From Fidelibacterota bacterium (lineage in GTDB: Bacteria; Fidelibacterota; Marinisomatia; SCGC-AAA003-L08; D37C17): a stretch of 8,440 bases of DNA. This document shows positions 1 to 6,514 of this stretch, one piece after another (positions within the stretch are counted from its first letter, which is position 1; each line of letters starts with the position of its first letter). The position numbers and the translations under genes were made by a program. The notes under the pieces were generated by a model. That model searched no databases. It saw only the letters and a program-made list of their open reading frames with translations, and was not told the origin of the DNA. The stretch covers positions 1 to 8,440 of the forward strand of contig JABHHG010000167.1 of the NCBI GenBank assembly GCA_018671635.1, read 5' to 3'.

Positions 1-764
1 AACACAGTCGAGCCACTTCCCGACATACCGGCGTAGATTGCTCCACAATCATACAATTGTGACTTAATCTCGTCGATTTCTGGATATGTTGATCGGATAA
101 CCCGTTCAAAATCATTTTCAAATAACTGCCAGTTAACTGGCCCTGTCAAGGGCGAAAATTTAGAAACCTTTTTATTAGACTGCAAACTAATATTTAATGC
201 TCTATATGCCCATTCAGTATATACGTGAATATCGGGTACTATCAATAAAAAATGAAGATTTTTTAATTCATCAAACTCTACAGGATTTAGTATTTCTCCT
301 ATCCCCGTTACATGTTGAACGCCACCTTCGATGAAGAAAGGTACATCGGCACCTAAGACAGTTCCCATTTTGCATAGACTTTCATTATTGTGGTCACATT
401 TCCAAAGTTGATTTAACGCTTTCAGCGTTGTGGCCGCATTACTACTTCCGCCACCAAGTCCACCACCCATGGGGATTTTCTTTTCAATATGGATTGAATA
501 TTCTGTAGCATCCCTACTCTTGGCTGGAAGCAACAAATTATATGCTTTCGTCACTAAGTTCGATTCATCGATGGGTAAATCAGAAAAATTTGTAGTTAAT
601 GAAAAAGCATGGGAAGGGGTGAAAGATATAGTATCATGTAAATCCATCTCAATAAAAAGACTGTCAATATTATGATATCCATCTTCTCGTTTTTTTATAA
701 CCGAAAGCCCCAGATTTATTTTTGCATGGGATTTATAATTCAATATGCCACCTGAATTATCCAT
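1..764 (-). CDS. ispE: 4-diphosphocytidyl-2-C-methyl-D-erythritol kinase (IspE), C-terminus cut by window edge
   Basis: IspE is the GHMP-family kinase that phosphorylates CDP-methylerythritol at the 2-hydroxyl using ATP, in the cytosolic MEP isoprenoid pathway. I translated the minus strand from the ATG at 764 and read 254 codons without a stop to the edge. Visible motifs are AKINL near residues 14-18 with the substrate-binding Lys15, the ATP-binding glycine loop PMGGGLGGGSSNAA at 98-111, GADVPFF at 138-144 with the catalytic Asp140, and the third GHMP motif GMSGSGSTV at 246-254. Lys15 and Asp140 correspond to Lys10 and Asp141 of the E. coli enzyme. The family is usually 280-300 residues long, so roughly 30-40 C-terminal residues are missing at the edge. 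The start lies 6 bases after the glnS stop and in the same frame as it. No clear Shine-Dalgarno precedes it, which suggests reinitiation after glnS. Confidence 0.96.
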   Translation of the reverse strand, partial: MDNSGGILNYKSHAKINLGLSVIKKREDGYHNIDSLFIEMDLHDTISFTPSHAFSLTTNFSDLPIDESNLVTKAYNLLLPAKSRDATEYSIHIEKKIPMGGGLGGGSSNAATTLKALNQLWKCDHNNESLCKMGTVLGADVPFFIEGGVQHVTGIGEILNPVEFDELKNLHFLLIVPDIHVYTEWAYRALNISLQSNKKVSKFSPLTGPVNWQLFENDFERVIRSTYPEIDEIKSQLYDCGAIYAGMSGSGSTV

Positions 765-770
765 GGGTGA

Positions 771-2441
771 TTATTTATTCTTCTTTCCCCAGGTATCTCG
801 AAGGGTTGCGGTACGATTAAAAATGAGTGTATCAGTTGCTGAATCCGTATCTATACAATAATAACCATTTCTCAAAAACTGAAAGTAGTTACCTAATTCA
901 GCATTTTTTAATGATGGCTCTAATTTGCATCCACTTACAATTTGCAATGAGTCAGGATTGAGATTATCCGTAAATGATTCACCATCTTTAGTTTTATTCG
1001 GATTTTCAACATTGAATAAATGTTCATATTGGCGAATTTCAGCATCTACAGCATGAGGAATTGATACCCAATGTAAAGTCCCCTTAACTCGCCGGCCATC
1101 ATCTGACCACCCACCTTTTGTTTTTGGGTCATATGTACAATGAAGTTCCACCACCTCACCATCATCATTTTTGATTACATCATTACATGTTATATAATAG
1201 GCATGTTTAAGACGGACTTCTTTTCCTTCTGATAATCGGAAAAATTTCTTTGGCGCATCTTCCATAAAGTCCGATTTTTCTATCCAGAGTTCACCACTAA
1301 ATGGAATCGTTCTTTTCCCATCGTCTTCATTTTCTGGATTATTATCTGCATCTAATTCTTCAACTTGATTTTTAGGATAATTTGTGATGACTACTTTGAG
1401 TGGATCCAGAACTGCCATTACTCGTTGAGATCGTTTATTTAAATCTTCCCGAACACAATTTTCAAGGAGGGCAATATCAATAATTCCATCACGCTTTGCC
1501 ACACCCACGCGGTCACAAAGTTCACGAATAGAATCAGGGGAATATCCTTTTCTGCGGAACCCTGAAAGGGTTGGCATACGTGGATCATTCCAACCAGAAA
1601 CATGGTCCTCATCAACAAGCTGTTTTAGTTTACGCTTACTCATAATGGTATAATTTAAATTGAGACGGGCAAATTCAATTTGTTGCGGATGATGAACATC
1701 CAACTGATCTAAAAACCAATCATACAATGGCCGATGGTCTTGAAATTCTAACGTACAAATTGAATGTGTGATACCTTCTATAGAATCTTCTAATCCATGC
1801 GCCCAATCGTACATGGGATAAATGCACCATGTTTCACCGGTTCTCTGATGGCTTGCATGAAGTATGCGATACATGATAGGGTCACGAAAATTTAGATTTG
1901 GTGAAGCCATATCAATTTTAGCCCGCAGCACCTTTTCCCCATTTTGGAATTTGCCATTCCGCATGTCTTCAAATAATTGAATATTTTCTTCAATAGTACG
2001 ATTTCGAAATGGACTTTCAATTCCGGGTGATTTTAGTGAACCTCTGGATTCACGAATTTCTTCGGGAGTTTGATCATCAACATAGGCCTTACCTTGCTGA
2101 ATTAATTGTACTGCAAAGATATACATTTTTTCAAAATAATCGGATGCATAAAAAATATTATCAGTATTGAAGCCTAACCATTTTACATCTTCGATGATAG
2201 AATTTACGTACTCATCCTCTTCTTTTACGGGATTCGTATCATCAAATCGAAGGTTACATTTTGCAACCTCATAATCATTTGCTAATCCAAAATTTAAACA
2301 GATAGATTTTGCATGGCCGATATGTAAATAACCATTCGGTTCGGGTGGAAATCGAGTATGGACACGACCATCATTTTTACCTTGTGATAAGTCTAAATCA
2401 ATAATTTCACGAATAAAATTGGATTGCATTTCTTCTGCCAT
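771..2441 (-). CDS. glnS: Glutaminyl-tRNA synthetase (GlnRS)
   Basis: GlnRS is the cytosolic class Ib synthetase that charges tRNA-Gln directly with glutamine. The 556 residues match the usual bacterial length (E. coli about 554). The Rossmann fold carries the ATP-binding signature EPNGYLHIGHAKSI at 34-47 with HIGH at 40-43, then LRFDDTNP at 64-71, YDWAHGLEDSIEGITHS at 211-227 and the KMSKS-type loop MSKRK at 267-271. GWNDPRMPTLSGFRRKGY at 283-300 follows, then the two beta-barrel anticodon-binding domains from about 340 to the end. FNRTATLRDTW near the C-terminus resembles the E. coli FNRTVGLRDTW. These features, especially the MSKRK loop and the beta-barrel C-terminal half, set it apart from GluRS. 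The start has an AGGA 5 bases upstream, inside the end of gltX, which stops 2 bases before it. With a GlnRS present, the organism need not make Gln-tRNA through misacylated Glu-tRNA-Gln. Confidence 0.98.
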   Translation of the reverse strand: MAEEMQSNFIREIIDLDLSQGKNDGRVHTRFPPEPNGYLHIGHAKSICLNFGLANDYEVAKCNLRFDDTNPVKEEDEYVNSIIEDVKWLGFNTDNIFYASDYFEKMYIFAVQLIQQGKAYVDDQTPEEIRESRGSLKSPGIESPFRNRTIEENIQLFEDMRNGKFQNGEKVLRAKIDMASPNLNFRDPIMYRILHASHQRTGETWCIYPMYDWAHGLEDSIEGITHSICTLEFQDHRPLYDWFLDQLDVHHPQQIEFARLNLNYTIMSKRKLKQLVDEDHVSGWNDPRMPTLSGFRRKGYSPDSIRELCDRVGVAKRDGIIDIALLENCVREDLNKRSQRVMAVLDPLKVVITNYPKNQVEELDADNNPENEDDGKRTIPFSGELWIEKSDFMEDAPKKFFRLSEGKEVRLKHAYYITCNDVIKNDDGEVVELHCTYDPKTKGGWSDDGRRVKGTLHWVSIPHAVDAEIRQYEHLFNVENPNKTKDGESFTDNLNPDSLQIVSGCKLEPSLKNAELGNYFQFLRNGYYCIDTDSATDTLIFNRTATLRDTWGKKNK

Positions 2442-2443
2442 AG

Positions 2444-3865
2444 TTATCCTATAATCACCGAATTTAATCGGTTAATAATTTCATCTCGCCCCAGAATATT
2501 ATAAATTGAAGGAATATCGGGTCCTTTGCATTCTCCATAAATGGCTAGTCGCATGGGAAAAAATAAGTTTTTACCTTTTATACCTAATTCATCATTGGTT
2601 TTTGAAATGAGAGCTTTCAATGTTTCGGGAGTCCAGGTCTCATTTTCTGATAGTTCAGTGACCCAAAATTTGAAAAGTGATTGAGAAGAGGCTTCACTCA
2701 ATAATGCTTTATCTGAGTGATTTTCTAATTGATGAGAATAAAAATATTTAATTTCATCATTAAGTTCTGTTAAATATGAAACTCGATTTCTAGAAAAATC
2801 TATAACTCGATTGAACTTTTCATCTTCAGTATTAATATCTAAAGTGATAAACGGTTTTGAATGTATTACTATTTTGTTAAGGGGAAGATTTTTTAAATAT
2901 TCACCATTCATCCACGCCAGTTTTTCTTGATTGAAGACGGCTCCGCTGGTATGAATTCGTTCTAATGAAAATTCAGATATGAGTTCATCGATTGAGAAAA
3001 TTTCACAATCATCACCAGGATTCCATCCTAATAATGCTACAAAGTTGATGAGTGCTTCTGGGAGGATTCCCTTCTTTAGATAATCTTCCACCGCAACATC
3101 ACCTTGTCGTTTAGACAGTTTAGATTTATCTGGGTTCAGCAAAAGCGGAACATGGGCAAATTGAGGGACATCCCACTCAAAAGCATTGTATAGCAAAATA
3201 TGTTTGGGTGTTGAAGATAGCCATTCTTCACCCCGAATTACATGGGTGACGCCCATAAGATAATCATCCACTACATTGGCTAAATGATAAGTGGGAAAAC
3301 CATCTGATTTAAGGAGAACTTGATCATCGATTTCTGCATTATTGAATGTAACATTATTTCTTACTGTATCATTAAATGTAATGGATTCAGAATCAGGTAT
3401 TTTTAAACGAATCACATGTGGTTCTGAATTACATTTTTCATCAATTTCATCTTTTGAAAGCGATAAACAATGGCGGTCGTACTTAGTGCTTAATTTCTGA
3501 GTCTGTTTTTCTTTCCGTAGTTTATCAAGTCTTTCAGAAGAACAGAAACAAGGATATGCCAATCCTTTATCCACCAATTCATTCACATGTTTTTTGTATA
3601 GATTTAAACGTTGACTTTGAAAGTATGGTCCGCAATCACCTTCATTATTAGGGCTTTCGTCAAAGTTAATTCCCATCACATCAAATGCTGACATGAGTTG
3701 TTCTACTGCACCTTCAACTTTTCGAGATTGGTCAGTATCTTCAATTCGAAGAATAATTTCACCACCCTCACTCTTTGCATAAAGGTAATTATACAATGCA
3801 GTTCTGAGTCCACCCACATGAAGATACCCTGTGGGGCTGGGTGCAAATCGTACTTTTACGTTCAT
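2444..3865 (-). CDS. gltX: Glutamyl-tRNA synthetase (GluRS)
   Basis: GluRS charges tRNA-Glu with glutamate in the cytosol; Glu-tRNA also feeds tetrapyrrole synthesis in many bacteria. The 473 residues match the usual 460-490. RFAPSPTGYLHVGG at 6-19 holds the HIGH-type motif HVGG at 16-19, followed by LRIEDTDQSR at 39-48, FPTYHLANVVDD at 190-201, RGEEWL at 211-216 and KLSKR at 249-253. The C-terminal third is the helical anticodon-binding domain. A probable zinc site comprises Cys106, Cys108, Tyr129 and Cys133, spaced as in E. coli GluRS, but the His two residues after the last Cys in E. coli is Ser135 here. It is too long to be the truncated Glu-Q-RS paralogue. Its ATG overlaps the ispF stop in an ATGA, with AAGGG 9 bases upstream. 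I could not judge from residues alone whether it discriminates between tRNA-Glu and tRNA-Gln; the glnS next door suggests that it does. Confidence 0.97.
   Translation of the reverse strand: MNVKVRFAPSPTGYLHVGGLRTALYNYLYAKSEGGEIILRIEDTDQSRKVEGAVEQLMSAFDVMGINFDESPNNEGDCGPYFQSQRLNLYKKHVNELVDKGLAYPCFCSSERLDKLRKEKQTQKLSTKYDRHCLSLSKDEIDEKCNSEPHVIRLKIPDSESITFNDTVRNNVTFNNAEIDDQVLLKSDGFPTYHLANVVDDYLMGVTHVIRGEEWLSSTPKHILLYNAFEWDVPQFAHVPLLLNPDKSKLSKRQGDVAVEDYLKKGILPEALINFVALLGWNPGDDCEIFSIDELISEFSLERIHTSGAVFNQEKLAWMNGEYLKNLPLNKIVIHSKPFITLDINTEDEKFNRVIDFSRNRVSYLTELNDEIKYFYSHQLENHSDKALLSEASSQSLFKFWVTELSENETWTPETLKALISKTNDELGIKGKNLFFPMRLAIYGECKGPDIPSIYNILGRDEIINRLNSVIIG
2447..2450 (-). promoter_or_regulatory. 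Shine-Dalgarno for glnS
   Basis: AGGA lies 5 bases before the glnS ATG and overlaps the last codons of gltX. It supports the ATG at 2441 rather than the in-frame ATG four codons later. Confidence 0.65.
3862..3865 (-). other. ATGA stop/start overlap of ispF and gltX
   Basis: The ispF TGA (3864-3862) and the gltX ATG (3865-3863) share two bases within the four-base ATGA. This arrangement commonly gives termination-reinitiation and so a fixed ratio of the two products. Confidence 0.9.
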
Positions 3866-4350
3866 GAACCAATACCCTTGGAAACCAATGCAATTGCTGT
3901 AGCAAAGATACCTTCACCACGCCCGCAATACCCAAGATGATCTGACGTTGTGGCCTTCACAGAAACACAGTTTTCATCTATATGAAGAATGGTGGCAATA
4001 TTCGTTATCATTTGTGTAATATACTCACTTATGTGAGGCGCTTGGAGGGTAACGGTGGCATCAATATTTTGAATTTTATATCCAGCTTTATCTAATAAAG
4101 ATTTGGTATGAGATAAAAATACGCTACTATTGGCATCTTTCCATCGGTCATCAGATGATGGAAAATGTTGACCAATATCCCCCATTGAAATAGAGCCTAA
4201 CAGGGCATCCACAATTGCATGCAAAAGTACATCGCCATCACTATGTCCCTTAGAACCTTTTTCAAAAGGGACAGAAACACCGCCGATAACAAGTTGATAC
4301 CCTTCAACTAATTGATGAGTATCAACTCCCTGTCCAATTCGGAAAGACAT
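3862..4350 (-). CDS. ispF: 2-C-methyl-D-erythritol 2,4-cyclodiphosphate synthase (IspF)
   Basis: IspF is a trimeric, zinc-dependent enzyme that cyclises the IspE product, CDP-methylerythritol 2-phosphate, with release of CMP. Its 162 residues match the usual 155-165. The zinc ligands are Asp10 and His12 in GVDTHQL and His44 in the signature SDGDVLLHAIVDA at 37-49. IGQHFPSSD is at 59-67, and the CMP-binding end KATTSDHLGYCGRGEGI is at 133-149. The cytidine-binding loop reads QAPHISEYI at 103-111, where E. coli has QAPKMLPHI; the usual Lys after the Pro is His106 here. That loop contacts CMP largely through its backbone, so activity is still expected. It is a stand-alone IspF, not an IspDF fusion, because the upstream frame is queA. 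Its ATG directly abuts the queA TAA with no good Shine-Dalgarno, and its stop overlaps the gltX start. Both junctions suggest coupled translation. Confidence 0.97.
   Translation of the reverse strand: MSFRIGQGVDTHQLVEGYQLVIGGVSVPFEKGSKGHSDGDVLLHAIVDALLGSISMGDIGQHFPSSDDRWKDANSSVFLSHTKSLLDKAGYKIQNIDATVTLQAPHISEYITQMITNIATILHIDENCVSVKATTSDHLGYCGRGEGIFATAIALVSKGIGS
3875..3879 (-). promoter_or_regulatory. Possible Shine-Dalgarno for gltX
   Basis: AAGGG lies 9 bases before the gltX ATG, inside the end of ispF. The spacing is slightly long; coupling through the ATGA overlap may matter as much. Confidence 0.45.
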
Positions 4351-4353
4351 TTA
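4348..4353 (-). other. Abutting TAA|ATG junction of queA and ispF
   Basis: The queA TAA (4353-4351) is followed directly by the ispF ATG (4350-4348) with no intervening base. The 15 bases before it (ATGATTATAGTATAA) contain no good Shine-Dalgarno, so ispF translation probably depends on ribosomes finishing queA. Confidence 0.85.
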
Positions 4354-5409
4354 TACTATAATCATTGCATCGCCATAAGAGTAGAAGCGGTATTTCTTTT
4401 TTATCGCTTCTTTATATGCTTTTAGGGCAAAGTCTTTTTTAGCAAATGCGGCCACCAACATCATCAAAGTAGATTGAGGTTGATGGAAGTTAGTAATAAT
4501 TGCATCACACATTTTGAAATCATAAGGTGGATATACAAATTTATCGGTCCACCCTTTTCGAGGTGTAACTTTAAATCCAGAAGTAACCACTGTTTCTAAT
4601 GTTCTAATTGTGGATGTACCTACGCAAATGACACGTCGTTTTTTCTTCTTCGCATTATTGATAATATCAGCGGTTTCCGTTGGGATGTTAAAATATTCAG
4701 AATCCATCTGATGCCGCGTTAAATCTTCAACCATGATGGGTCTGAATGTTCCAAGTCCAATATGAAGCGTTACATATGCTAATTTCACACCCTTCTTTTC
4801 CAGCTTATTCAGTAAGGTTTTACTGAAATGTGTGCCCGCAGTCGGAGCTGCAACAGATCCTCGTTCAGAAGCATATACGGTTTGATAATTTTTTTTATCA
4901 GCAGGTATAGGCTCTCTATCAATATATGGCGGTAAGGGTGAGTGTCCAACCTTCTCAATAAATTCGTGTAAATCGGGTACAGAATATTCAAACCGAAGCA
5001 CTCGACCACCTGAAACGGTATTATCAATAACATCACATTCAACACCATCACCAAATATTAGTTTATTGCCAATTCGTACTTTACGAGCAGGCTTAACCAT
5101 GGCCTCCCAAAGATCGCCAGAAAGTTCACGAAGCAAGAAAACTTCAACTTTCGCTTCTGACTTATCTTTATACGCATATAGTCGAGCGGGATATACGCGC
5201 GTATTGTTCATAACCAGAACATCGCCTTTTTTGAAATAGTCCGCAATATCAGAAAACTGTTTATGTTCAATGGTTTGTTCCTCACGGTTTAATACCATGA
5301 GTCTGCATTCATCTCGCTTTTCTACTGGATGTTCTGCGATTAATTTTTCTGGTACTTCTAACTCAAACTCCGATAAACGGGGTGGTTTCTCTACTGATCC
5401 AAAAAACAT
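4351..5409 (-). CDS. queA: S-adenosylmethionine:tRNA ribosyltransferase-isomerase (QueA)
   Basis: QueA transfers and isomerises the ribosyl group of SAM onto 7-aminomethyl-7-deazaguanine at tRNA position 34, giving epoxyqueuosine in Tyr, His, Asn and Asp tRNAs. The 352 residues fit the family (about 340-365). Visible motifs are NNTRVYPARL at 68-77, GSVAAPTAGTHF at 184-195, HIGLGTFRP at 216-224, VGTSTIRTLE at 263-272, TNFHQPQSTLMML at 306-318 and YRFYSYGDAM at 340-349. In the last but one the more usual form is NFHLPKSTL, so Gln310 and Gln312 are small departures. The N-terminus begins about 11 residues before the normal LSEFELEVPEKLIA opening. The ATG at 5409 has AAAGGA 5 bases upstream and I see no later ATG that would serve, so I keep it. 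The gene follows ruvB by 15 bases. RuvB-queA adjacency is common, but tgt, often the next gene, is replaced here by ispF. Confidence 0.97.
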   Translation of the reverse strand: MFFGSVEKPPRLSEFELEVPEKLIAEHPVEKRDECRLMVLNREEQTIEHKQFSDIADYFKKGDVLVMNNTRVYPARLYAYKDKSEAKVEVFLLRELSGDLWEAMVKPARKVRIGNKLIFGDGVECDVIDNTVSGGRVLRFEYSVPDLHEFIEKVGHSPLPPYIDREPIPADKKNYQTVYASERGSVAAPTAGTHFSKTLLNKLEKKGVKLAYVTLHIGLGTFRPIMVEDLTRHQMDSEYFNIPTETADIINNAKKKKRRVICVGTSTIRTLETVVTSGFKVTPRKGWTDKFVYPPYDFKMCDAIITNFHQPQSTLMMLVAAFAKKDFALKAYKEAIKKKYRFYSYGDAMIIV

Positions 5410-5414
5410 ATATA

Positions 5415-5420
5415 TCCTTT
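5415..5420 (-). promoter_or_regulatory. Shine-Dalgarno for queA
   Basis: AAAGGA lies 5 bases before the ATG at 5409 in the 15-base gap after ruvB. It is the best ribosome binding site in the window and supports the slightly extended QueA N-terminus. Confidence 0.75.
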
Positions 5421-5424
5421 CTAA

Positions 5425-6468
5425 TTAAAAAATATCAACTTGACCTGCCGAATTGGGAGCATCAAGATTTAAGTAAGTGTACGTTTTCTCCATGGCTTGT
5501 CGGCCTCTGGATGTACGTTTTATATATCCCTCTTTAATAAGGAATGGTTCATAAACTTCTTCAATGGTTCGTGCATCTTCAGAGATAGCCACACCTAAAG
5601 AATCCAGCCCTACCGGACCGCCATTGAAATTTTTAACCAATGATGAAAGAATGCGTCGATCCATATCATCTAATCCGTTTTCATCAATTCCTAATCTGTC
5701 TAATGCTTCTTTTGCAGAGGATTTAGAGATTACCCCCCCCGTTTTAACTTGCGCAAAATCTCTAGCTCTGCGAAGAATACGATTGGCAATCCGTGGAGTT
5801 CCACGAGATCTGCGCGCAATTTCTAAGGCGCCATCTTCATCCATTTTAATATCAAGGATATCTGCAGATCGAGTAATGATTTTTAATAATTCATCATCAG
5901 AATAAAAATCTAAACGTAGAATCACACCGAATCGGTCTCGCATGGGAGATGTAAGATTTCCCAATCGAGTAGTGGCACCCACCAAAGTGAAGGGGTTCAA
6001 ATTTAATTGAACGCTTCGGGCACTGGGGCCTTTGTCCAGCATGATGTCAATGGTATAGTCTTCCATTGCAGAATAAAGGTATTCTTCCACCACACTACTC
6101 AATCGATGGATTTCATCTATAAAAAAAACATCTTTATCTGCTAAATTTGTGAGAATTCCTGCCAAATCACCAGGCCGATCTAAAACGGGCCCAGAGGATA
6201 ATTTGATATTTACATTCATCTCACGTGCGATGATATTGGCCAATGTAGTTTTGCCCAATCCGGGAGGTCCAAAAAGGAGGACATGATCTAAAGATTCGCC
6301 CCGTTGGGTTGCGGCTTCAATATAAATTTTTAAGTTTTCAATCGTTTCCGATTGCCCCACAAAATCATCAAAATGACTTGGACGCAACGATTGTTCAATC
6401 TGAATGTCTTCGTCGATTTTTTGTGGTGTAATTATTTCGTTATTTGGATCTTTAGTTGATTCTATCAT
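5425..6468 (-). CDS. ruvB: Holliday junction branch migration ATPase RuvB
   Basis: RuvB is the hexameric AAA+ motor that RuvA loads onto Holliday junctions to drive branch migration in recombinational repair. From the ATG at 6468 it has 347 residues (E. coli 336). SLRPSHFDDFVGQ is at 27-39, Walker A GPPGLGKTT at 67-75, Walker B with FFIDEIHRL at 115-123, sensor 1 GATTR at 164-168, the arginine-finger region MRDRFG at 176-181, sensor 2 RGTPRIANR at 222-230, and the C-terminal winged helix with GGPVGLDSLG at 283-292 and RTSRGR at 318-323. The frame stays open upstream to a TTG at 6561, but those 31 extra residues would overlap the end of coaBC and resemble no RuvB N-terminus, so I chose the ATG. 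It has no obvious Shine-Dalgarno. Neither ruvA nor ruvC is adjacent. The coding strand contains a G8 run and a T8 run. Confidence 0.96.
   Translation of the reverse strand: MIESTKDPNNEIITPQKIDEDIQIEQSLRPSHFDDFVGQSETIENLKIYIEAATQRGESLDHVLLFGPPGLGKTTLANIIAREMNVNIKLSSGPVLDRPGDLAGILTNLADKDVFFIDEIHRLSSVVEEYLYSAMEDYTIDIMLDKGPSARSVQLNLNPFTLVGATTRLGNLTSPMRDRFGVILRLDFYSDDELLKIITRSADILDIKMDEDGALEIARRSRGTPRIANRILRRARDFAQVKTGGVISKSSAKEALDRLGIDENGLDDMDRRILSSLVKNFNGGPVGLDSLGVAISEDARTIEEVYEPFLIKEGYIKRTSRGRQAMEKTYTYLNLDAPNSAGQVDIF
5733..5740 (-). repeat. G8 homopolymer inside ruvB
   Basis: Eight consecutive C on the plus strand give a G8 run in the ruvB coding strand, encoding part of K-T-G-G-V in the C-terminal half. 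The frame is intact as given. Such runs are prone to slippage and to sequencing error. Confidence 0.9.
6121..6128 (-). repeat. T8 homopolymer inside ruvB Walker B
   Basis: Eight consecutive A on the plus strand give a T8 run in the ruvB coding strand, encoding V-F-F just before the Walker B Asp-Glu. The frame is intact as given. Confidence 0.85.
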
Positions 6469-6514
6469 TTGCAAAGCAGGTAATTTACAAAAATTTGAAA
6501 GGGGGGTGTTAGAC

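Noticed and set aside
430..675. Plus-strand open frame of 81 codons
   Set aside because: It lies antisense to ispE, whose minus-strand translation shows clear GHMP kinase motifs; a proline-rich shadow of the glycine-rich loop.
2444..3865. Glu-Q-RS (YadB), suggested by the queA nearby
   Set aside because: The protein has a full-length C-terminal anticodon-binding domain (473 residues); Glu-Q-RS is about 300 residues and lacks it.
3698..3940. Plus-strand open frame of 80 codons
   Set aside because: It lies antisense to the gltX start and ispF end, both of which are recognisable; no motif of its own.
4809..5054. Second minus-strand frame inside queA
   Set aside because: It overlaps conserved QueA sequence in another frame and shows no family features.
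5564..5905. Plus-strand open frame of 113 codons
   Set aside because: It lies antisense to the conserved C-terminal half of ruvB; no recognisable protein.
6469..6514. Possible regulatory element in the coaBC-ruvB gap, which has a run of six G on the plus strand
   Set aside because: Only 46 bases, with no hairpin or T-run that I could find; nothing supports a terminator or leader.
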